Positions 57,040 to 64,000 of a DNA stretch of 64,000 nt are shown piece by piece. The notes beneath the pieces are model-generated. The model did no database searches. It was not told the DNA's origin and saw only the letters and a program-made list of their open reading frames with translations. Origin of the DNA: Tupaia tana (Eukaryota > Chordata > Mammalia > Scandentia > Tupaiidae); the NCBI GenBank assembly GCA_026018925.1, contig JAKSZU010000008.1:8484415-8548414 (forward strand), given 5' to 3'. Position 1 is the first letter of the stretch; every line of letters starts with the position of its first letter. Made by a program: the position numbers and the translations under genes.

Positions 57040-57475
57040 ATTAATGCATAGGTTAACTTGCGCTGTGTAACAAACCGTCCTAAAACTCAGTGGTTTAAAA
57101 CAACAGAGATTTATCCATTCACCATTCATCAGTGGAGGAGGGCGCAGCTGCCGTGGCTCAGCTGTGCTGAAAGTGAGGCTTGGCTTTTACAGTCAGCCAG
57201 TCAATGGCCCTACGCACGGTGTGGCTGGCGGTTGGGCAGGGTGATGGTGGTAACTGGGCTATTTGTAAGTATCAGCTAACATGCTGTGGATGGCCCATGG
57301 ACTCTCAAGAAGGGCAAGACAGCAAGTCCTGTTGGATGAGTACTTTGCAAACTTGTTTGGGTAACATTGGCTAATATCTCTTTACCCCGAACAAGCCACA
57401 TAGCCTAGCCCAGATTCAAGGAGTAGGTGGAAAAATAAACTACACTGTTCATGGGAGAAATAGCAAAATATCCTG
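57040..57475. repeat. Ancient interspersed repeat, class not assigned
   Basis: CTGTGTAACAAACCGTCC, GTGGTTTAAAACAACAGAG and GCCCAGATTCAAGGAGTAGG are phrases shared by a widespread mammalian medium-reiterated repeat. I cannot name the family from memory. Confidence 0.5.
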
Positions 57476-57568
57476 GTTAGTTTTTCAATCCATCACAGCC
57501 AGATTATATCATCCTGTTGTTCGTGGTTAATATGATCTGCACTAAATTAAATCTCCTTGTCTTAAAAA

Positions 57569-57823
57569 TGTTTTTTTTTTTCCCTTTATTATTATAGGGT
57601 ACACGTGCTCACGAGAGGAGAGGGGGAGAGAGAGAGAGGAAGCACTCTCCCATGGGTCACGTTTATGTCGTGACCCCTTCTCCTCCATTTCTTCATCTTG
57701 TTGGGATTTTGGGCACACACGCACGTGTACTGGCGTGTTCTTCAAGCTGCTGGGGTTGGGATTTGAACTGCAGTCGACCTTATGTGATCTCACTCCTTTT
57801 GCTACGAGGCTATGGGGCTGGCC
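57569..57823 (-). mobile_element. SINE-A, old copy
   Basis: Reverse copy with T-run, ATTATAGGGTACACGTGCTC start, and a GGGGCTGGCCC end. Confidence 0.82.
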
Positions 57824-58209
57824 CTCCATGTCTTAAATGTTATTACTATGTGTAAATGTAAATATGTATTTCATATTTGTGTCATTATTTTTATTTCTCA
57901 TTATGTAACTTGACTGTTTCTGAGAGTGGAAAATAGCCAGTTATGTCACAGCAGTTAACGTGTAAGCCATTATTCTTCCACTGAATTGAACCTTTGTCAT
58001 AGACTAATTTTCTCATACCTACTCAGATTTACTCTGGGGTCTCTATTCTTTTTCTCTGCCTCATTTGTTACTTCCTGCTAATGTTCTCAGTCTCGAGTAC
58101 TTCACAGTATGTTTTCATCATATGTTTTGCATGTGGTAAAAGAAACCTCTTCACTATTCTTATTTTAAAAATCTCTTTCTAGTCCCTGATAATTATTCTT
58201 CTAAAGTTA
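57824..58209. other. Single-copy intergenic DNA
   Basis: AT-rich, no gene recognised. Confidence 0.45.
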
Positions 58210-58224
58210 AAAATCATATTTGTT

Positions 58225-58471
58225 GGGATCAGCAGATGACGTAGTGGTTACATTGCTGGACTCCCACTTAGTGAACTGTGATTCGAGTTCCGGACCCAGT
58301 GGCTTAAAACTTGTGCCAGGAGTGTGTGTGTGCGTGCCCAAAATCTCGAGAGGAGAATGGGGGAGAAGGGATTGCGGTGTGGCCATCCTGCCTGGGGGCT
58401 GATTTCTCGCTTTTTGTCTCTCTGTCTCTCCAGCAAGTGCATGTTCCCTATTGCCCAAATCCCTCTTAAAA
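58225..58471 (+). mobile_element. SINE-A
   Basis: Head GGGATCAGCAGATGACGTAG, following AAAATCATATTTGTT (58210-58224). It ends before AAAGTCATATTTGTT. Confidence 0.88.
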
Positions 58472-58486
58472 AAAGTCATATTTGTT

Positions 58487-58664
58487 GGGCTGGCAGGTGG
58501 CGTGTTGGTTAAGGCGTTGAACTCCCACATGGCCGACTGTGGTATGAGTTCTGGACCTGGTGGGTTGCTTTCTCACTTTTCTTCTGTCTCTTGGTCTCTC
58601 TGTCTCTCTCTGGTCAAATTTAAAAAAAAAAAGAATGAATTTAAATTAAGTAATTCTTTGAAAA
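58487..58664 (+). mobile_element. SINE-B, same-site neighbour
   Basis: Starts right after the second AAAGTCATATTTGTT and ends before AAAATCATACTTGTC (58665-58679). The same target word therefore occurs three times around two SINEs. Confidence 0.88.
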
Positions 58665-58824
58665 AAATCATACTTGTCTAGTTTAAAAAGAATTGGAATT
58701 CAAGTTGGAATCATAGTACATTTGTATTGGATTGTCTGGAAAGTCATGATGCATTTTTGCATAGAAAAATGGAAAAGTCTGTCTTGACTTTCCTGATGAT
58801 ATAATATGTCGTTTTTGGAAATAT

Positions 58825-58882
58825 GTATATATATATATGTATATATATTTATATACATACACACACACATATACACATATAT
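58825..58882. repeat. (TA)n/(CA)n microsatellite
   Basis: TATATATATATATGTATATA and ACACACACACATATACACAT runs in AT-rich DNA. Confidence 0.85.
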
Positions 58883-59082
58883 TTAATCATTATTTTAATA
58901 TTGTTCAACATTATATCAGAATGCATGTTTTTCCTCTAAGCATAGCACTTAACTGTATTATAAAAGAGAACTGTTACTTCAGTTTTGGGAATAATATATA
59001 TTTAGGGAAAATAATTGCCTTTGCCTAGGACTGATGGTTGTTGGGAATAAAACTCTAGAAAAAGAATATTAATAGTAACTTC

Positions 59083-59267
59083 TGGGGCCAGCAGGTGGCG
59101 TGGTGGTTTAAAGATGCTGGACTCTCACATGGCCGATTGTGGTTCGAGTCCTAGACCTGGCGGCTTGCTTTCTCACTTTCCCTTTCTCTTACTTGCTCAC
59201 TCTGTCCCTCTCTGGTCAAATAAAAATAAAAAAAAAATAAAGTTAAATAAAATAACTCTTTTTAAAA
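59083..59267 (+). mobile_element. SINE-B
   Basis: Flanked by ATAGTAACTTC on both sides. Full body with a TCTCTGGTCAAATAAAAATA end. Confidence 0.9.
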
Positions 59268-59787
59268 AATAGTAACTTCAAAAGTATCACTAATATTTTT
59301 TATTTTCTAGTAATAATACAATATGTAAATACCTAAAATGTAATTTTACTTTTAAAATTAATATATTTATAAACTATTGTCTTAAAAACGTTTCAGTCAA
59401 GTAAAGATTAACTTCTTAAATTCACTATTTTTTCACTACTAATGAACAATAACTTAAACTTTCTGTGAAGAAAATGAAAGTCCAACATTTCTTGGTGCGT
59501 CTCAGTAAGTCCAATAGTCTTTAGATTTGGAAGAATCAGTCATGGAGGACTTCACTGTTGTTTCTAGGAGCTGATGGTTAGGAAATTCCAGTTGGCAGGG
59601 AAAGGGGCTCCCTAGGTTCCACTGGCCTTGATGTGCCCACCGGGAGTCAGTGTGGGTGAACACAGCCTGGCAGCTCAGGAGGCCCGAGTGGAGGAGGGAC
59701 CTCGCTGGTTTAAGACCCAGGCTCACTTCTGGGGACAAACCCTCCAAGGCTGGGTCCTTGGCCTCCTGGCTGGGTTCCAAGAGCTCC

Positions 59788-60327
59788 CTATGGCATGGTG
59801 ACTCTCAGGTTTTCCAGGGTCTTGAAGAGTCTCAGCATCTCCGCCATCTGCGCCTCCAGTTTGGCACATTTGGATTGCTCCTCTTCCAGGTCTTGAATTA
59901 GGGAGCTCAGTTTTCCCCTCAGCATTTTGTCCATCTTCATTGCCTTTGTGTAACCCTGGACAAGACGAGGGATAGTGAAAAGCTCTTTCTCTCGCCTGGC
60001 TTTCCGCAATGCTGATTCAGTCCTCGCGTGCTCCTTCTGAGCAGCGCGCAGTTTGTTTCTCCAACAACACGTCTCCTCGATACACGCAGCCAGGGTGTCC
60101 ATAAGCTGCTTCTCCCTTTTCACGTACAGTCTGCTTTGCACGGACTGGACAAATCTGAGTAAGAGCAAGAGGCCCACCAGGAAAAAGATGAGAAGTGGAC
60201 ATTGCAGTGCCTCCCCGTGGAGGGTGTAAAAGGTGAACTGTGGACCCAACAGATCCTTCACCATCTGATCTAGCTTCCCAAACACCAGCCCAAAGTCAAG
60301 CTCCACAGGGTATCGCAGTCCCTTCAT
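59788..60327 (-). CDS. cTAGE5/MIA2-like short protein, intronless ORF
   Basis: ATG at 60325-60327 in a good context (GCGCCATGA), stop TAG at 59788-59790, 179 residues, no interruption. The N-terminus FGLVFGKLDQMV is like the cTAGE5 start. One membrane segment lies at about 43-59 (CPLLIFFLVGLLLLLRF), directly followed by QSVQSRLYVKREKQL, a close match to the cTAGE5 signature RSVRSRLYVGREQKL. Heptad-like charged segments at about 70-118 and 127-175 resemble its first coiled coil (for example LIQDLEEEQSKCAKLEAQMA). Family members act at ER exit sites in cargo export. This one ends after the first coiled coil and lacks the proline-rich COPII-binding tail, so it could at most be a membrane-anchored fragment. 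MIA2 itself has many introns, so a retrocopy is likely. An AATAAA lies at 59299-59304 on this strand, but no poly-A tract is seen. Whether it is expressed is unknown. Confidence 0.6.
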   Translation of the reverse strand: MKGLRYPVELDFGLVFGKLDQMVKDLLGPQFTFYTLHGEALQCPLLIFFLVGLLLLLRFVQSVQSRLYVKREKQLMDTLAACIEETCCWRNKLRAAQKEHARTESALRKARREKELFTIPRLVQGYTKAMKMDKMLRGKLSSLIQDLEEEQSKCAKLEAQMAEMLRLFKTLENLRVTMP

Positions 60328-60494
60328 GGCGCCGCAGCCACCACAGGGCCCTGCTGGTCACCGTGGATACAGCAGCCACAACAGGTTGCAGGGAACAGCC
60401 CAAGATTCCACCCGGAACCCAGCTAGCAACTGGCATCCTGGGTTGGTCAATTATATGGTTGGCAATGGGGGGGGGGGGGATTGGAGGATTTTTA

Positions 60495-60774
60495 TTTTTA
60501 TGATTCATTCCATTCAATATTCCCCAAACAGATCTAGAGAGTCAATATAATTCCTATCAGAATTTCAACTGCACCCCCATTTTTGGTGCAGAAATGGACA
60601 ATGGACAATTTGGTCCTAAAATCGATCTACAAGTGCAAGGACCCCCACATTATTAACACAATCTTGGGGGGGAAATGTTAGATAAGTTGCATTTCAAAAT
60701 TCACTACAATGCTAAAGTCTGGAATGACTCAGTACTACAAAGACAAATAACTAAGTTTAGAAATGGGCAAAGGA
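60495..60774 (+). mobile_element. L1 ORF2 fragment, sense
   Basis: CAGATCTAGAGAGTCAATAT, AATTCCTATCAGAATTTCAA and AATCGATCTACAAGTGCAAG match the conserved ORF2 3' part in decayed form. It ends with AGAAATGGGCAAAGG, itself an L1 phrase and the target of the three SINEs that follow. A G-run of about 13 lies just upstream at 60465-60479. Confidence 0.65.
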
Positions 60775-60968
60775 GGGGCTGGCAGGTGGCGTGGTGGTTA
60801 AGGACACTGGACTCCCACATGGCCGACCACGGTTCAAGTCCTGGACCTGGAGGCTTGCTCTCTCACTTTCCCTCTCTCTCTTTCTCTCTCGCTCTGTCCC
60901 TTTCTGGTCAATTAAAAAAATGAAAAAAAAAAAAGAATAAATAAAAAATAAAATAATTCTTTAAAAAA
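60775..60968 (+). mobile_element. SINE-B, first of three same-site insertions
   Basis: Head GGGGCTGGCAGGTGGCGTGG, full body and a long A-rich tail. Preceded by AAATGGGCAAAGGA and followed by ATGGGCAAAGGA. Confidence 0.9.
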
Positions 60969-60982
60969 ATATGGGCAAAGGA

Positions 60983-61157
60983 GGGACCAGCAGGGGATGT
61001 GGTGGCTAAGGCACTAGACACTCTCACATGGCCAACCCACGGTTTGAGTCCTGGACCTGGTGGCTTGCTTTCTCACTTTCTCTCTCTCTCTGTCTGTCTC
61101 TCTCTGGTCAAATTAAAACATGAATGAATGAATAAAGTTAAAATAAATATTTTTCAA
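60983..61157 (+). mobile_element. SINE-B, second same-site insertion
   Basis: Head GGGACCAGCAGGGGATGTGG. Lies between the second and third ATGGGCAAAGG copies. Confidence 0.9.
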
Positions 61158-61170
61158 AAAATGGGCAAAG

Positions 61171-61413
61171 GGGACTAGTAGTTGGCATAATGATTACATC
61201 ACTGGACCTCCATGTTGCCGACTGCAGTTTGAGTCACAGACCAAGCAGGTTGAAACTCACACCGGGCATGTGTCCGTGCGTACCCAAAATCCTGAGAGGA
61301 ACATCAAGGAGAAGGGATTGCAGCATGGCCATCCTCCCTGAGGGGTGATTTCTCACTTTCTGTCTCTGTCTCTCCAGCAAGTGCACACACCCTATAGCAA
61401 AAATCTCTCTAAA
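61171..61413 (+). mobile_element. SINE-A, third same-site insertion
   Basis: Head GGGACTAGTAGTTGGCATAA. Lies between the third and fourth ATGGGCAAAGG copies. It belongs to a different family from its two neighbours, so the array is not a tandem duplication. Confidence 0.9.
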
Positions 61414-61714
61414 AAAATGGGCAAAGGATTTTCTTTTTCTTTTTTTTCCCCTGCCTTTGTGTGGTTTTGGAATGAGGGTAGTCCTGGCTTAATAACATAA
61501 ACTGGGAAGTCTACCTCCCTCTTCTTTTCTCTCGGAAGAAATTGTGTAGAATTGGCATTAATTTCTTTTTGATAATTTGAGAGAACTTCCCTGTGGAACC
61601 ATCTGTACCTGGAGATTTCTTTTTTGGAAGGAGATTTTTAAATCACTTTAATTCAATTTCTTTAACAATTACAGGGCTATTCATATAACCCAACCAAAAT
61701 GGAATGATAGTTTG

Positions 61715-61973
61715 TGTTTTTCTTTTTTTTTGGAGAGGTTTTTGCTATAGGGCACGTGCGCTCGCCAGACAGAGAGAGAGAGACAGAAAGTGAGAAATCA
61801 CCCCCCAAGGGGATGGTCACGCCGCAATCCCTTCTCCTCCATGCTCCTCTCGGGATCTTGGGCACGCACGCACACACGCCTGGCGTGAGTTTAAGCCACT
61901 GGGTCCGGGACGCGAACCATGGTTGACTACATGGGAGTCCAGCAACACAGCCATTACGCTAACTGCTGGTCCC
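61715..61973 (-). mobile_element. SINE-A, young
   Basis: Reverse copy between AGTTTGTGTTTTTC duplications. Confidence 0.93.
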
Positions 61974-62392
61974 AGTTTGTGTTTTTCAAGGAAGTGGTTC
62001 ACTTCATCTAAATGGGCAAAGGTGTTTATAGAATTGTTTAGTGTTCACTTATCCTTTTCATATATGCAAGGCCTGTAGTGGTATCTCTTTTTTATTCCTG
62101 ATATGGCAATTTGTATATTCTGTCTTTCTTTCTTTGTCAGTTTTTTAGATGTTTATACATTCTCTGATCTTTAAAGAACCAGTTTTTGGCTTTCTTGTTT
62201 GTCTCTCTCTCTCTCTTTTTTTTTTTCTGGTTCCTGTTTTGTTGATTTCTTGCTTTTCTCCCACAGATGAGGTGCCATTTATCTCTGACTGCATTCAATA
62301 ATTTTGCATTAGTTCTTTATTGATGATGTATCTTGGCCTGAATTTCTTTGAGTTTATCTTATTTGGAATTTGCTCAGCTTCTTCTTTTTTAA

Positions 62393-62411
62393 AGAATGAT
62401 TTTATTTAACT

Positions 62412-62448
<37 letters not shown>

Positions 62449-62465
62449 TTTGACCAGAGAGGGAC

Positions 62466-62496
<31 letters not shown>

Positions 62497-62590
62497 AAGT
62501 GAGAAAGCAAGCCACCAGACCTGGAACTCAAACTGTGGTCAGCTATGTGGGAACTTAGCACCCTTAACCACTATGCCACCTCTGGCCCTT
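62393..62590 (-). mobile_element. SINE-B with (TTTA)n tail
   Basis: Reverse copy whose tail complement has grown to nine TTTA units (about 62417-62452). It ends TATGCCACCTCTGGCCC. Confidence 0.87.
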
Positions 62591-62837
62591 TACTTAGTTT
62601 TTTCAATCTGTATAGTTATGTCTTTTGACAAATTTGGGATTTTTTAAAAAGTTACTAATTCTTCAAGTAAACCTTCAATCTTGTTTCCTTTCTCTTCTGA
62701 GGATCTGAGCTCATGAGGATGACATTAGCTCATCCATCACAGGCTCTCAGGTTCTTAAGACTGTGTCCAACTTATGTTATTACTAGTCTGTTTTGTTTGT
62801 GTTTTTCAGGTTGGATAATTTCATCTTTTCTTCTTTT

Positions 62838-62867
62838 AATTTTGTTAGAGGGCACTCGAACTTGAAA

Positions 62868-62900
<33 letters not shown>

Positions 62901-63095
62901 GAAAATGAGAAAGTACCCCCCATGGAGGATGGTCAAGTTGCCATCCCATCTCCATATTTCACTCCTTTTGGAATTTTGGGCATGGATATCCACATGCCCA
63001 GCATGTTTTTTAAGCTGCCATGTCCAGGACTTGAGCCATGAAGTCAGCCATGTAGGATCCAGCCACCTTAACCATCACACCACTGGCTGGACCCA
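62838..63095 (-). mobile_element. SINE-A, old copy
   Basis: Reverse copy with a (GA)n and (GACA)n tract. It ends CCACTGGCTGGACCC. Confidence 0.82.
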
Positions 63096-63232
63096 AATTG
63101 GATCATTTCTATTGGTCTGTCTTTTAGGTCAAGGACTCTTCCTTCTGTCCTTCAATTCTGCAGGTTAGCCTGTCCACTGGGTTTCTGTTGTTTTCATTGA
63201 ATTTTTCAATTCAAAATTCCTATTTGGTCCTT

Positions 63233-63501
63233 CTTTTTTTTTTTTTTTGGAGAGGTTTTTTTCGCTATAGGGCGCGTGCGCTCGCCAGACAGACAGAGAG
63301 AGACATAGAGACAGAAAGCGAGAAATCACCCCCCAGGGGGGATGGTCACGCCACAATCCCTTCTCCATTCTCCTCTCGGGATCTTGGGCACGCACGCACA
63401 CGCGCCCGGCGTGAGTTGTAAGCCACCGGGTCCAAGACGCGAACCGCGGTCGACTACATGGGAGTCCAGTGACATAGCCATTACGCTAGCTGCTGGTTCC
63501 C
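63233..63501 (-). mobile_element. SINE-A, young
   Basis: Reverse full-length copy between TTTGGTCCTT duplications, with T(17) tail complement and nearly intact CpGs. Confidence 0.93.
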
Positions 63502-63557
63502 TTTGGTCCTTATTTATATCTTCTTTTATTTTTCTTCTAAAATTCTATCTTTATTTT

Positions 63558-63856
63558 TAAAAGTTGCTATAGGATGCTTGCACTCACTGGAAAGAGACAG
63601 AGAGAGGAAGAGACAGAGAGAGAAAGAGAGAGAGACAGAGAGAGAGAGGGAGAGAGAGAGAGAGAGAAACTGAGAAAGCACCTGCCAGAGGGATGGCCAT
63701 GCCATAATCTCTTCTCCTCCTTTGTCGCGCTCTGGTTTGTAGGCGCTCTCACACACATGCCTGCTGTGGTTTTCCATCTGCTAGGTCTAGAACTCAAAGT
63801 GCAGTCAGCCATTTGAAATCCAGCTATCTTAATCACCAAGCCACCAGGTGACCCCG
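63558..63856 (-). mobile_element. SINE-A with long purine tract
   Basis: Reverse copy. About 80 bp of GAGA/GACA repeats (63592-63668) precede the body. It ends AAGCCACCAGGTGACCCC. Confidence 0.82.
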
Positions 63857-64000
63857 ATATAGTTTCTATTTCTTTGCTGCAACTTTTGACTTATTCTCTG
63901 AGGCTTTAAATATTTTCATTTGTTTCAAGCATATTTGTAATTACTCACTGAAATATTTTTATGTTGATTGTTTTAAAATCTTAGTCAAAAAATTCACACC

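Larger units (their letters stand above)
61440..63960 (-). mobile_element. L1 ORF2 remnant, antisense, SINE-interrupted
   Basis: Antisense L1 phrases appear in order: AATTGTGTAGAATTGGCATT, GTGGAACCATCTGTACCTGG, TTCATCTAAATGG, ATTTGTATATTCTGTCTTTC and TTTAAAGAACCAGTTTTTGG. They continue as CAATTCTGCAGGTTAGCC around 63150. Five SINEs interrupt it. It is opposite in orientation to the sense L1 piece at 60495. Confidence 0.65.

Noticed and set aside
62010..62025. A fifth ATGGGCAAAGG near 62012, as if the same-site array extended further.
   Set aside because: It sits in antisense L1 context (TTCATCTAAATGG) with no SINE start beside it, so the match is coincidental.

Overview
This is nuclear DNA of a placental mammal. 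One gene is certain: SOX17 (plus strand, two coding exons, 412 codons plus stop, about 31.6-33.5 kb). It sits in gene-poor DNA crowded with about 70 tRNA-derived SINEs. L1, L2, MIR and hAT/mariner-type fossils are also present. Fragments with 7SL-RNA (Alu/B1-type) sequence next to abundant tRNA-derived SINEs point to Euarchontoglires. A tree shrew fits best, but the species is inferred, not shown.

Layout. 0-27 kb is a SINE/L1 mosaic with short single-copy stretches, two of which look like conserved non-coding or enhancer-like DNA (5.7-6.3 kb and 14.9-15.0 kb). 27.3-34.75 kb is the SOX17 domain: an upstream CpG island (27.5-28.7 kb), a quiet 2.4-kb upstream stretch, a GC-rich promoter, the gene, and its 3' UTR with a polyadenylation signal. 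No tRNA-SINE lies anywhere in this 7.4 kb. 34.75-44 kb is SINE mosaic again. 44.56-47.25 kb holds a degenerate tandem copy of SOX17 that keeps the exon-intron-exon layout, so it is not a processed copy. Its start codon is lost, its HMG box is broken and a SINE sits in its intron, yet long CpG-rich blocks still match SOX17 closely. 47-59 kb is mosaic. At 59.8-60.3 kb (minus strand) is an intact, intronless 179-codon ORF resembling the N-terminal membrane/coiled-coil part of the MIA2/cTAGE5 family. 60.5-64 kb is L1 remnants repeatedly hit by SINEs, including three SINEs inserted one after another at the same target.

SOX17 is a transcription factor for definitive endoderm, endothelium, fetal blood stem cells and germ cells. 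The upstream island may be an alternative promoter. The points most worth a second look are the SOX17 tandem pseudogene, the cTAGE-like ORF, the same-site SINE insertions, an internally deleted mini-SINE and a palindromic mariner-like MITE family. Nearly all other open frames are SINE read-through or GC-rich shadow frames. SINE-A below means the long family (about 250 bp: tRNA-like head, then a body ending in CCCTATAGCAAAAACCTCT and poly-A). SINE-B means the short family (about 170 bp: the same kind of head, then a pyrimidine-rich body, a TCTCTGGTCAAATTAAAA-like end and an A/T-rich tail).
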